Source of the DNA: Branchinecta lynchi
Lineage: Eukaryota > Arthropoda > Branchiopoda > Anostraca > Branchinectidae
Reading direction: 5' to 3'
Assembly (NCBI GenBank): GCA_023053575.1
Contig: JAKZAP010000004.1
Span: forward strand, 17,929,624-17,993,623
Length of the DNA: 64,000 bases
Shown: positions 10,989-24,100 of the stretch, piece by piece
How positions within the stretch are numbered: position 1 is the first letter of the stretch
Layout of the letters: each line of letters starts with the position of its first letter
Notes under the pieces: generated by a model
What the model was told of the DNA's origin: nothing
The model's database searches: none
Seen by the model: the letters and a program-made list of their open reading frames with translations, nothing else
Position numbers and translations under genes: made by a program

Positions 10989-13900
10989 ATGCCTGACAGT
11001 ATCTCTGAACTGTTGTGCTTCATTAGCAATAAGATTGACAATTCGCCAAAAGATATTATACTGAAAATTTGCCATGAGTTTTACTCGTTGGATGAGATTC
11101 TTGCGGCAAAACACATCCTTGCCTCGATAATTACTCTTGAGGAGAGAAATGTGTGCTCTGACAGGCTTTCTACTACCCGTAGGAGTGCGAATTTGGCCCT
11201 TGAGGACATTAATTTTATTCTGCAGTCGATAGACAGAACCGATCTGAAGTTCCTAGCAATGGATATGTCAAGGATACCTTCGATGAATCTCCTTGCACTT
11301 GCCAAATCAGTAGCGCTGAAACTGAAATGTGACGCCAGGAAATTAAAGTGCGAGAAAATTCAGGGGAAGTCTGTGAACAGTGGATCTTTTAAGATCGTTA
11401 TCCCGGCAGTATACCGTGATATTGCAATGACGGCCAGCTTCTGGCCTACTGGTGTTATTGTTCGGCGCTTCTTCGAAAGCAGAAGTCTCAGCAGGGCTCA
11501 GAAGTGGTCAATCATGGTTCTTAAGTGCATAACATATAATTGCCGATCCCTGAAGTCGAATCTACATGTTATAAGGTCACTGCTTACACGGTGCGATGTG
11601 CTATTCCTGCAGGAAATCTGGCTGTTTGAACACGATCGTGTTGTCCTCCAATCTATTCATTCGGAGTTTAATGGAGCTGGGGCCTAACCGGTGAAAGATA
11701 GTGAGTTAATAATTGGTCGTCCGTTTGGAGGTATTGCGGTACTATGGAAAAAGAGTCTTGGTGTTAATGCCAAGTTCGTGGACCTGAAAGATGACCGGAT
11801 GATCAGATGGGAAATTAGTGCGGGTAATAGTTCTTATATTTTTATTAACGTTTATCTGCCTCCTTACAGTTCAGATCACGAACCGGAGTTCATTGAGTGC
11901 CTTAACCGGCTCAAAGTTTACCTCGAGTGCCTTGAATATACTGATGTAGTTATACTGGGTGATTGGAATGCCAATTCTAAGGTTGGATCTTCGTCTAGTT
12001 ATTATAATGACCTAACAGAGTTTGCGGCTTCATACAGTCTGATTATTTCGGGTGTTGTGCTTCTGCCAAGTAATTCGTATACTTATGTTAGCGAGTCTCA
12101 CTGTGGGTCGACGTCATGGCTAGACCACAGATTAACGTCATCTGCTTGCCATTCTCTGATTGACAACATGAGTATACTTTATAAGTTTGGTCCAAACCAT
12201 TTACCTTTAGTGTTCATTTTAAAATTGGAAGTCGCGAATTATTTCCCTTCATGCAATATTATCCAGACAGATAGCCTTGATTGGGAGTCAGCTTCCCAAG
12301 AAAACCGTCTTAATTATTTGTTGTCTACAAAAGCGGCTTTTACACAAGTTGATCGTACTAGTCATGCTTTTGTCTTTGAGTCTTCATGTTGCAAGAATGA
12401 AGAGCACAGACATAGTATCGCTGGATTGTACCTTACGTTCATTAATGCAATTATTTTAGCGGCTCGTTTGGCAATCACACGACTAAGCAAGCTTCTCGCG
12501 CTCGGAAGGGTTTTACTGGTATTCCTGGATGGAATGCGCATTTACGCGGGATTTACATGTCGTCTAGAATTGCATTCTTAATGTGGGTGCAGGCTTGTCG
12601 TCCTTTATTCGGACCAATTTATGAGGTAATGAAAACTGCGAGAGTGAATTTTAAGACACGTTTGAAGCATTGTAGAAAAACGAGAGATTCTTAAGAGCCG
12701 AGACTTGCTGAGTCGTTTTTGGCCGCTAGAGATTTTTGGGGACAGGTCCATCGTAATTTTTGCCCTAAGCAAGGTGTGGTTGGGACATTGAATAGTATTG
12801 CCGGTGATTGGAATATAGCTGAACTGTGGAAATGTAAATATTCATCATTATTCAGTTCTGTAGATAGTGACTGTTCGTGGGTGGAAGGTCTCAGTTCAAT
12901 GGAACCGGTTGATAAGATAACCCCTGATCTAGTTGAGGTTTTGTTAAAGGATCTTAACGTAAATAAAGCTGGTGGTGCGGACGGTATTTCGGCAAGACAT
13001 TTGAAATTTGCTGCAAATGAAAAGTACTGTCTGTTAGCAACGTTTTTTAATCTTTTTATTACGTACGGTTTTGTGCCCTCATCGATTATGGATGTTAGTA
13101 TTGTGCCAATCCCTAAAGGTCGTGGTTGCGATTCTTCAAAATCTGATAACTATAGACCAATTGCTTTGGCTACAGTTACTTCTAAATTGCTTGAAAAATG
13201 TGTGCAAAGCAAAGTCTCCACTTGTCTGTGGACAAGTTCATTTTCCAGCTTGAGCGGCTTGAGCCTGAAGAGGACCCTTGCCAAGAAGGGCCGAAATATA
13301 GCTCCAATAAAATGTAGCTGACTTATCCGTTTTGCTCCGTCAAATATGATTCGCAGTCAGCTTGGGCTGAAGGAATATTTATCAATTTGGTTTCAGGGGG
13401 GGGGGGGTAGAACAACAGAAATGGCGATATCCTTTGTCACTTCAATAATTAATGAAGCTCTTGATAAGAAGATTAGGGTAGCTGGGGTATTTTTGGATTT
13501 GATTAAGGCGTTCGACACAGTTGACCATCGAATACTAATAAAAAGAATGTGAATTCCATGGAATACGTGGTGCTATGTTCTAGAAAACACTTTGTTAACT
13601 GGGGGATTCCCCAAGGTTCCGTATTGGGTCCTACTCTTTTTTTTTTATTTTTATTAATGATTTGCCTGACTTTGTTAAATCTCTGCCCAGAATTACAGAT
13701 TTTGTTGATAATGGTCCGAATAAGACCCAGGACAGCACGCCCATATTTGCGGACGATGCAACCTTGGTGTGTATTGCCCCTACGGAACAATTGTTCCTGT
13801 CAACATTAGGCGCAGCAATGAGAAATATATGCGCATGGTTAAAAATAAACCACCTTGACTTGAATATAGGTAAGACAATTTGTTATTTTCTCTCAACCTC

Positions 13901-14593
13901 AAAATTTTTATCCTTGGATCACGGAAATAGTATCAGAGCGGGGAATCATTAATCGTGCAAGGTTCGCGAAGTACCTCGGAATTAATGTTGATGAAACCCT
14001 ATCATTTATAGACCATGTGAAGTCAGTTTCTAAAACATTGTCGCGTAACCTAGGTATGATCCGTAATTTTCCCCCTAAATGTTTTACGGGAAATATTTTT
14101 CCCTGATTCACCCTTACATTTTGTATTGTTCGTCGATATGGCTTGGTACTTTCCCTTCGGTACTTCGTCCAAATTCAGAACAACGCTATTAGGGTATTTT
14201 GTGGCGTTGGGAACCGGGAGTCTATGAGGTCAGTTTACACAGAAATAAATGTAATGCCTGCAGCTGCAGGACGTGATTTTTATATATAAGTATTACAATG
14301 AGAACCTTCCGGATTATTTTGCAGGAATATTTTCTGAGTGGCCAGATGTTCATCAACACTACACTTGGATACGAGGAAATATTGAGGTTCATCAGCTAGT
14401 TACAAGTAGGTCTTCCTTCTCCATTATTTACAGAGCTTCCAAGCTGTGGAACAAACTAAGTAAAGGTATTAAGGAAATCGGTAATTTTAACCAATTTAAG
14501 TCTGATTTACGTATGGAGTTGCTCGGCAAGTATACCTTCGAAACTGACCAAATAATTGTTTTTCAGGTTTGTTTTTCTGTAAGATTTATATAA
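10989..14593 (+). pseudogene. LINE ORF1 + endonuclease + reverse transcriptase, disabled
   Basis: 10989-11500: ORF1-like, with ..EFYSLDEILAAKHILAS.. and ..SFWPTGVIVRRFFESRS... Endonuclease from 11515: ..YNCRSLKSNLHVIRSLL.., ..VLFLQEIWL.., one stop at 11685, then ..GGIAVLWKKSLGV.., ..VVILGDWNAN.., ..SWLDHRL... A frameshift near 12470 precedes the linker ..GFTGIPGWNAHLRG... Reverse transcriptase from about 12719: ..NKAGGADGISARHLKFA.., ..DNYRPIALATVTSKLLEK.., then a family L insertion, ..AGVFLDLIKAFDTVDHR.., a deletion, ..GIPQGSVLGPTLF.. (13597), and the catalytic ..FADDATLV.. near 13749. The C-terminal part runs to about 14593 (..RASKLWNKLSKGIKEI..). At least three frameshifts plus stops make it dead. 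Confidence 0.85.
13222..13381 (+). mobile_element. Family L single-arm copy inserted in the LINE reverse transcriptase
   Basis: The insertion separates ..LLEKCVQSKVST.. from ..QFGF-like..RTTEMAISFV.. of the reverse transcriptase. It carries TTCATTTTCCAGCTTGAGCG, CTGAAGAGGACCCTTGCC, AAGAAGGGCCGAAATATAGC, then AGCTGACTTATCCG and ATGATTCGCAGTCAGCTTGG, ending GAAGGAATATTT. This defines the single-arm unit of the family at about 155 bp. Confidence 0.75.
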
Positions 14594-14816
14594 TTTTTGT
14601 TTGTTGTGTTTTGTTGTATGGGGTGACGTAAGGTAATGTTTTTCGTTAAAGTTGTTGTTTTGGTATCGGTATATGGTCTCATTCTACTTACTCTCTCTTC
14701 TCTTCTTTTTTTTCTTCTTACAAGTTAGCACAGCCTCACAAGCCCCGCTTTTGTTGTGCTATTGAAAACAAAATGTTTATTTTCAATAAACCTGTTCTAC
14801 TACTACTGCTACTCCG

Positions 14817-14842
14817 GAAAGGACGATATGAAGTCATATCAG
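14817..14842. repeat. Direct-repeat motif flanking the LINE (right)
   Basis: GAAAGGACGATATGAAGTCA followed by TATCAG, matching 9533-9558 with two differences. It directly follows the CTACTACTACTGCTACTCC tail of the LINE, where a target duplication is expected. Confidence 0.55.
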
Positions 14843-15058
14843 CCTCCAGAGATGATTTCTGTTTGAAAAAGTTATAGCAGTTAACACACCTCCATCACGT
14901 TTGATATCAAAATGACAACCTCGATGGCCATCACAAATATCAACCTCGCCTCCGGCTCGGTAGATATGTTTCATAACCTACCTCACCTTCGGCTCGGATA
15001 GGTTATTTTCAATGACCGTCTCGGTCTTATTTTTCACTATCAACCTCGATGTCTGAAG

Positions 15059-15197
15059 TTAACCTTCATTATGTCTCATTTCTACTCGTGATCCGTCAAA
15101 TATGGTAAATAACAAACTTGGACCAACTGTGAGGGATGCGGGGTCCGAGTGAAAATCTTCGCTAAGACTTTTGATATCGACACAACCAGACGCGTGT
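15059..15197 (-). CDS. CLP1: CLP1 exon 9, C-terminus (tentative)
   Basis: After an acceptor TTACAGAG, the phase left by exon 8 gives [40 protein letters not shown] and RHNEG, stop at 15059-15061. The VD(I/L), D/SPA and LL-x-I spacing resembles the family C-terminus, and the total becomes 428 residues. Using the acceptor two bases earlier (exon start 15199) also keeps the reading open, in another frame, to a stop at 15082-15084 (421 residues). An extra donor, GTAGGTAAGT near 15241, hints at another exon form. cDNA would decide. Confidence 0.5.
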
Positions 15198-18100
15198 CTC
15201 TGTAAGACCGGCAACAGGAAACGCAGCTGTAAAGACTTACCTACAGGAACCCAAGAACGATAGGAAAGGTCAGATGATAAGTGTCCTACGGGCAGAGTGG
15301 CGAAATTGCGGACAGAGGGCAGAAAGGGCCTTACTAGCTTACTCTGGGCCACTCGGCAGGAAAATAAAGAATGCCGATTACTTACACACAAACGAATCCA
15401 AGTATGTTCGTCGTTAACAGATCTTCCTCCACCGATTCTGCGTAACTAATGGACAAGACGTGATGGAGTATATCAGGTCCTGCGAAGATGTGAGACGTGA
15501 ACATACACCATTGACAGAAAAATAGTAAATCTCTGCAGCTACAATCACTATATAAGAATCTTTCGTAATCTTTGAGCATGTACAGATGGTTAGAAAACAT
15601 AGGAAACGGCACCTGACGCTCGTTAAGGCAATAAGAAGAACAGGAATATATGCAGACCATTCAGTCTGGAGCAGGGCAAGGACCAAATAGTCTCGTGATG
15701 CAGAAGCTTTTCAGGAGTAGGCGCATAAGATTTTAAAGACAACGGCTAGACTAACTTTGATTGTGAGACGTGGTCCAACCATATTCGAGCATAAATGCAA
15801 AATTAAACAGTCGCAGTTATCCATCACAAGGATATAAAGTAACTGACGGTAAACACAGGTATAGAATAGTGGTGATACTGACGCATGTTGTCGCGAAGTA
15901 CTTGTAGGTCTAGCTCTAAAAGCTGGACATTATTCTGTACTTTTTGCTCTAAATTTGGTCCCGGAGTTCAAATTTACTGTATACCAATTTGAAAATCATC
16001 TCTGGAACTTTTACCTAACCGGAAGCTCGCTTTACGTTTTTGTAGAAAGTGAACAATGACTATTATTTTTTTAGGGAGAGGCTGCGTAGCAAAAACCTGC
16101 AGACACAACGGGTTGTGATCAACTTACTCTCAATCGGAGATATGTAGTAGGTTGGGGGCGGGGGTAACATTTCACTACTAAACGAATATCGGAATACAAG
16201 GACGAGTAATTAATACTTGAGACAAGGATTTACTGGTACACGCTTGGTCATGTATTGGTGGCATTTATTTGTAGGGGAGACACTGCATTACAGAAACGTG
16301 CAGAAACGACGGGTTGGGACAGACTTACCCAATGGGAGATGTATGGTAGATTTGGGTAGGGCGGAGCTATACGAATCTCAGAATTACGGGAAGAGTATCT
16401 AACATGTTACATACCAGGGTTTACAGGTACTAGCTTTGTCATGTTGTTCTCGTCCGGGAGAGTACCTTCGGGTAACAAAGACGCCGATACTTTAGGTGCG
16501 CCGACTTTGAAGATTTTCACTTCATCAAAACCAACCTATAAAAAAATTGATTAAATAAGGCCTCATGCTTTTTGTGGTTAACTCGTGTGTACACAATTCG
16601 TTCACTTGACTGATCATAGGCGAACTGTCTGCACAGCATAACTGAAGGCCTGCTCAGTTCAATTATTTCACTGGAAAGTAACTAGCGCCATCACGCGACC
16701 TCCCACTCTCGAGTGAGTTTTCTTTCACAGTCGTTCTCGGGCTTAGCCATAGGCGTATTCTCGCCGTTCCTCGAGGAGTGGATTTGAGGAGTCCCCGCGT
16801 TTTTGTTTGTCCCGGAGACTCAATCCCCGTATTCTTGCGAGTCCCACAGACGGGGAATGCTCCGATTATCCTCCCTTTCAGATTCGGAGTGGAATCAATT
16901 TTTGCTGGTGTTGGTACAATGCAAAATCAATTAAAAACAAACAAAATAAACAAAACCAAAATAAAGTGGATCCAACTAAATTCGTCAACTGCATATTTTT
17001 TTTTTTGAATAAAATCCGTTTTGGACGCATTACGCATGCTCTCGCTATTTCTGTACGCGGAGTCCGAGCGGAGTTGCTCCCTCTATTCTCGCCGTTCCTT
17101 TCGATTCCGCGAGAAGTCCTCGGGGAACGACGAGAAAACGCCTCACGTATCTCAGATCAATCCTTCTATGAGAATCTTTTTCACAGTGGACGTCCGCAAA
17201 GAGGCGCGAACTCGAACCTCTGACAAACTATATTTATGAATGTGCTCACATATTTTTCGTAATAGGTCTCGTGCCTACGGACTAGTTCCATAGCGGAAAA
17301 GCAGTTTTCAAACGAAGGCAGGGAACAGAAAAAAGAAAAAAAAAAATCGGGATCGAACCGAAATGTATGGTAAATTCAGAAAAACGGAACGAAAACCGCT
17401 GGGTCAATCTGAAAAGCTCGCTGAAAAGCAGTCTCTTTCTTACCTGCTGCCTGCGGAAACTTTCGTCCCACCTCGGTCCGGCTAATCCCGAATTGTTTTG
17501 GTTAGAGCCGTCCAGCTGCATTATAAAGTGTTTCCACCTTTTCCGCCTACACACAACCAGTTTTGGGAAGTACCTCAAGTATTTGAACTTCTAATAATAA
17601 CACTTAGGTGCACAATCGAAGTACTGGAGTTTGCTTAAGTACAACTTTCCTGGAGTACCTGACACTTATTACTTTAGAAATAACTTTGTACTTGACGCCT
17701 CAAGTACCAATAAGTTGTCAAGTAGTGTCTCAAGTGTATTATGCTCAGTTTTACATCGATTTGCACATATAAATACTTCTTTGGCAGCATCTACCAAACA
17801 AATAAAAGCCTCCAGAAAAATTTTACAGTGCAAAACGGATACGTCAGCTAAATTTTATTGGTGCTATATTTCGGCCCTTCTTGGCAAGGGTCCTCTTCAG
17901 GCTCAAGCCGCTCAAGCTGGAAAATGGCTTGTGCGAAAACAAATGAAGATTCTTTAAACAGATTTTGTGAATTTTTTCCTTGAAAATTGCTTGGAGTTAA
18001 AGCTGGAGCTTGAGCAGCTTGCATGAAGAGGACCCTTGCCAAGAAGTGCCGAAATATAGCTCTAATAAAATGTAGCAGACGTATCTCTTTGCATTGTCAA

Positions 18101-21100
18101 ATATGATTCGCAGTCAGCCTGGACTAAAGGAATACTCTTGATGACTATCTCTCCTTGCCGATGCAAAATCTCCAGCCTCTCCGGGTACCTAGCAGAAGAA
18201 AGGCAGAAGTGGTGTCACAGCTGCTCCCAAAGATCGCGGTGATTGATTGACACAGGGTTTAAGTCGTACATACACGCTTACTCCTTCTTCCTGAGGATCA
18301 TTGGCGTGTTTTGGACTTAGTCATACAGAGTATATCCTCCAGAAAAATACGATGAATCTCGGACAGTCTGACTCTTGGTAAGCATACTGCTAGATTGCGG
18401 TCCGGCGCTCTGTACCCAACGCCCTGAAGCAGGTCTGCGGACCATCTCTCGTAATTCCTGTAAGCAAAGCCTTTGGTGATAGCCAGCGGGTATCTCATGA
18501 TTGTAAAGTGCGTTCGTTCGAGAGTATTAGCGAAAACTGACAATTTGTTTTCACCGGAACGAAGTACGAAGACAACCGAAGAAAATGTGGCTTAGTGTCC
18601 GATAGTTTATCGTCATTTAGTTTTGACTTTCTTTTACACGAAATTAAGCAATAACAACATAATTCCCTTAAATTTAAGCAAAACTCCGGTAAAAAAAATA
18701 AAAATCTAGGGTTGTCTAAGATGAGACCTTAGGAACACAGGTACTACTTTACCTTAGTTTTCCATTGCTGTTCTGTTTTATCATGGCGAGAAAGTCAGCT
18801 AAGATTTTGTTTGGCCAGCAAGGGTTCTCTTTGGGGAAACTTCAGCTTTTAAGTTCCAAAGAATAGCATGGCATGTCCAACCGCCATCTGGCGTAAATAC
18901 GGAAGAAATGGTTTCTGAAGAGTAATCACAATTGAATACCACAGCCGACTTACCTGGATATTTTGAGGGAAAAGAGTGTTTCTCGCTCCATAGAAATATT
19001 CTCTAACTTTTGCTTCTCGGCTCTGAATCCGAAGGTTTCTCGACCGTTCGACAGCCTAAAAAATACAAAAATACAAAAAAAGCGTGGCCAGACTGTAAGT
19101 GCTTAAAGTTTAATTGAAAGGGGCTGGGATAGGACAATCTAGTTACTCATCACTTATTCACTTAAATTGGCTTGAAGACCCGCTGAAAACGCGTTACTTC
19201 GTTGTTCCGCAACACGGATAATCGATTTTCAGGTAGTGAAATTTCCGTGTGATTTGTGGTACCTCTATGCGCTTGCTGTGTTGTATGCCTTACCAAAAAG
19301 ATTTAAGATTTTATTTGATTCAGGCGCTAAGCAGTTTCACCAAGCTCACCACTGCCCACTGAAAAGCAGCGTTTGTGTTGAGATGAATACTTCCGGCGTC
19401 ATAAGGCTTTTTCGCCGTTCCCCGAGGACTCCTCGGGGAATCGAAGGGAACGGCGAGAATAGAGGGAGTCACCCCACGCGGACTCCACGTCCGAAAAACA
19501 ACGAGAACACGGGAATGCTTTCAAAATAAATCTGCTTCTAAAAATAAATATGCGGTTGACGAATTTAGTCTGGATCCACTTTATTTTTGGTTTTGTTTAT
19601 TCCGATTGTTTTTAATTATTTTACATTGCACCAACATCAGCAAAACCCGATTCCCCTCTGAATCTGAAAGGGAGTCCTTTCTGATGATGGTGATGATAAT
19701 CGGAACATTCCTCGTCCGTGGGGACTCGCGAGAATACGGGGAGTGAGTCCCCGGGACAAACAAAAACGCGGGGACTCCTCAAGTAGAGTCCTCGGGGAAC
19801 GGCGAGAACACGCCTATGGTAGAATTTACGTTGTAGGGACGGCCGCAGATATTCTGAACGTCATAACTAGAGCAGATAGTGGAAAATAAGAAAATCCCTT
19901 AGCAGAACCGAAATTATTCAGTGTATTGTATTCAATTAAATGACACAAAAATAAGTCGGTTTTTCAGTTAAACTTTAAAGCGGACCACAAAAAGTGGTCT
20001 TTTTACCACACACACAATAATAACCATACCTACTGCCACTATGAATGCTCAAAACCACAAAAACACCGTCAAACAGTGAGCAAATAAAACAAATAAAAAA
20101 ATCCTAGGTTTGAATAATTCGGACTAGACTAAATTTCAGCTGATTATCCGGGACAGCCATATGGGACGTAGGGAACCAACGATCAAATTAATAATTTCCA
20201 TCTAATGCTCTAACTGTTTATTACAAATACAAATAAATTAAAAAATGAAGCCAGTATCGTACTCCTGAAGACATAAAAATTACAGTCAAGTCTTATAATT
20301 CTTTGCTAATCAAACGTGGAAGATTTCTAAATCTGGAAAAGACGACGTTCTACGTGGGTTTTTCTCGAGCCAAAACATCAACCCGGCAACCAAGTTCAAA
20401 TCTAAATAAACTGGTGGCTTCCGGTCAGTAAGAGAAGGTAAACAGAATGGTTGGATCAGGTCTTTAATTCTTGTTGCTCAGTGCTAATCGGTGAAGTAAG
20501 GTTTGACAGTAAAAAAAAGAGTACAGAAGAACCGAAAAAAAAAATGCAATCGATCAGTAGTCCGGCTTTTACAGCGAACCTGAAAGTTTATAGTGGCATG
20601 CCTGTATTGTCTGTTTATTGTAACTTTAATGAGCGTGTCCTAAACATGTGATCTCAGTTCGGCACAATAATACATGGGCGCCAATTTAGGTTTTCCAGTT
20701 TACTTTAGTCATAAAGATGAAATGATAATATTCCCTCATCCAACCTCACCTTAAAGCCTGACAAAAAGTGGGGCTTAACTTTGACTGGCGTGGTCGTATT
20801 CAAGCTGGTTATTAGTAGCGTTTTTGCAGATATCATGGTATCTTATTATACCACGGTTTGCAGTTATCGTGGTATCAGGTCAATTACCGTGGTAACTGAT
20901 ATTCAGATAACACGGTCCAGACCCTAGTATCGGAAAAATTCATCTCACTTTCAACATTACCAACATATGAGCCTGGGATTCCGTCAAACTGGTGGGAAAA
21001 AGTTTGGCACTTATCATGTGAGTGGGTACTTGGGTATTATTGTTTCTTCTGGGATGACTTCTAAAAGCACAAACTCGGTAATTGTCATTTTTGCTTAGCG

Positions 21101-24100
21101 ACCGTAGTATCAGATACCATGGTATCTGCTAAAACGCAACTATTATCTCATAGGGAGTGGGACAGTCTCAATGAAGTAACAGTAAAATCTCTATAGTAGA
21201 CACTGCAGTTTTTCTATAAGTGTGTATGTATTTTATCGACATCCGACCTTCCGGACGCGTGTATAAATGGTCGGGCCCGGTTGAGTGAGGCCTTATTCTT
21301 CCCCAAAACGGATAGAGCATCGTTATTTTACTTACTCCTCCACTTTTTGGTTGAAACACGACCTTCACAAACGCAGGCATGTCTCGCACTAGTTCGCTGT
21401 ACAATCTTTCCTGATCGAGAACGACGATCAGATCAACTTCAAACGCCATTGCCGCGTGTGTAAGCAGCTGGTAGCCGTCACCTTTAACCCATCCGCATGT
21501 GTTGATAACCATACCACTGGTAGCGACTAGAAAGAAAAGAAAAATCAGCAGAGGATAGGGACCTTCTGAACGGTATTGACCGATTATCTATATATTATAT
21601 CAGGGGGGCACTGGTCTTAAATTCCAGGGTATTGGGCTGGGTGGGGGTGGGTCCTTTGGTGCTCCAAAAGGTACTTTTCATACCAAGGTGGGGTGATCCA
21701 AAATATTATGTGTATTATTATTTTCATACCTATTTTGGGGGTGGGGTGTCAAATTTCACTGAAAAACAAGAATTTCTTCCAAAAAAAAAAACAATTTCAT
21801 ACCAACATTTTCCCAACATTTTCGTAACAAAATTAAATTTAACCAAACTGATCGGGTTTATTGCAAAAAAATGAAAGACCTTTTCAAATAGTGTTTGAAA
21901 ACAATTCGTTACCACTAACACAACCCATAAAGACCTTTTCAAATAGTGTTTGAAAACAATTTGTTACCACTAACACAACCCATAAACAATGTATAACCTG
22001 AACTAGCTTATCATAACAATGAACAAGGCCTTAAAATACGACTAGTTTCACCTGGATCTCCCAGTTTTAGAACTGAGAACAGCATAGTGCGATGATTCAA
22101 GAGTCAAGACGAGATCAAAGTCAAGGGCCGTCCAAGTAGAGAAAGCAGCAGAAAGACAAATGATATTTCCGTCTACCACCGAGTTCTGTTAAGTATTTTT
22201 CAGGTCACATAGATTTCTTTACTGAAATAACTGAATTAGACTTTAGACACTCTTATAGTAAAACCATTTCCCAAAGGAAACATTCAAGTAATCACAAATT
22301 TGTGGCACGTTCTAATGGGTTGTTGTGACTCCCGGCTCTTTTATAAGACTTGTCTTTCATAGGCCTGGTTGCATAGTCTTGGGATGAGATCTTCACACAA
22401 ATAAACTGGCCCATTGCAGTATCGAAGCAGAAAAACCACAAACATATTGCAGATAAGGTTGATACATGAATAAGTCGGTGATCGAAAATCCTTCGCACAA
22501 GTAGCTTACCACTTTCTGATCGTTATGCACATAATTCTGAACTTCAACAACTATCTTTCTAGGACAAACTAGAGCTACCCAAAGTGGCACAAGTGTAACA
22601 AGGGCTAGAAGAACCATGTAATGTTAATTTCAGTCCAATTCGATGCGATCTGAGACCACAGTTGCCGACGATCCGAAATAGGTAACGTTCTGAAAGTGGT
22701 TCGCTACCTCTAGTTTTTTCAAATCACCAAAACGCACTTTATAATTAAAGGAAACTAACACCCAGCGAACACCCTATCAATTATGATTTGTAGACTGGTC
22801 ACCTTTAAAGCAAAAAAGCATCACTACTTCTTCGTTTTCACAACAACACAATGCAACGCTAAGAAAAGTTGGGAAATGAGTATCTTTCCTGTCCTGCTGT
22901 TCCATTATTTTTTCATCACAGTATATGCATCAATTTCTTTCTGGGAAAAAAACCTTTTGGTGGGCAATCGTGCTCACTATGTTTTTGCAGATAATGCTCC
23001 TTCAAGCCATACCTCCAAAAGGTTCGGGGGTCGGCACCGTTTCTGTTTTTGTCTAAAACAGAAACGGTAAAAACGGCAAATAAAAAACGGAACAGAAACA
23101 GAAACGGTGATAAAAAAAACGGAAAACCGTTTTTTTCCTTTTTTTTCGGAAAAACAGAAACGGACCGTTTTTACAAAAAAAACGGCCGTTTTAACAGGTA
23201 TTTCTGTTTTTTTTTTCTACTTCCTTGGGTTCATAAGATAACAGTAAGGCGACCATTTGGAACGGTAAGGCGGCTGTTGGAAAGTGAATAGCGTGAGGAG
23301 GGGCAGCGTGACAGGAGAAGGTTGTGAGAGAAGGTCGAGTATAATTGTGTAAGGTAAAAAAAAAGGACTCTGCACCTGTCTAGTAAACTAAGCCCTTTTT
23401 TATATCCATGGTCAAATGCTGGGGTATGCTGGCAGGGGTGACGTATGTGTACCCCTACCCCAGAAGGGTACCAGGAACCTTTAAAAGCAAAATATTTTAA
23501 GGTCAAAAATTAATACCAAATTGTTTTAGTTGCCAAAGTACTGTATACTGATATCCCTATGCGGAATAAGGGGTACAATTACATGTGAGAACCATGGTCA
23601 CCCCTGTTAGCATGCCCCAGCGTTTTGCATGGGCTTCATTCAAGTGCCATATACCGATTTTTTAACTAACTTGGAAATAGTCACTTCGACGATCCGACGA
23701 CCGTGGGGGGAGTGTTGTGAGGGGGAATCCGAAATATTGACGTATGTATATGTATAACTTTGGGATAGGTGATCGGATCTTAATGAAACTTGATATTTCG
23801 AACGATCCCGTGTCTCAGACGTTCCATTTCAAGTCCGGTTCGGATACGATGAATGTGGGGGGGGGGGGGCGGAAATCCTGTGACATGCTTAAAATTTAGC
23901 GATCACGGTTAAACTTGGTGGGAAGAACAAGCACAAGCCCTTGGTACATCATAGACAGAACTGGACCGGATTTGGGCACTTTGGGGGAATTTGGGGGGGG
24001 GGGTCCGGAAATCCGGTGATCCGGAGTTAAGGTACTCCTAGGTGGGCTAGGACGATGAAACCTGGCAGGAATCAAAGACCCGACCAAATTAACTTGGAAA

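Larger units (their letters stand above)
9562..14815 (+). mobile_element. Decayed LINE (non-LTR retrotransposon) on the plus strand
   Basis: Contains an ORF1-like piece (9562-9957), an isolated endonuclease piece (10629-10965), and a nearly full second set: ORF1, endonuclease and reverse transcriptase (10989-14593). The 3' end carries TTTTCAATAAACC and a short CTACTACTACTGC tail. It lies just past the 3' end of the minus-strand host gene, in convergent orientation. Two endonuclease starts within one unit suggest two related LINEs joined or nested. Interrupted by a family L insertion at 13222-13381 and a hAT-like MITE at 10200-10394. Clade not certain; the motifs fit the CR1/L2/Jockey group. 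Confidence 0.8.

Noticed and set aside
13222..13381. A complete active hammerhead ribozyme
   Set aside because: The CTGAAGA and GAAA boxes and a stem II are present, but no continuous stem III leading to a UH cleavage site or matching stem I was found, so only a hammerhead-like core is reported.
15059..15391. Single 110-codon open frame as an independent gene
   Set aside because: It spans an exon 8 donor, an intron and the proposed last exon of CLP1; only the 3' part fits the phase.
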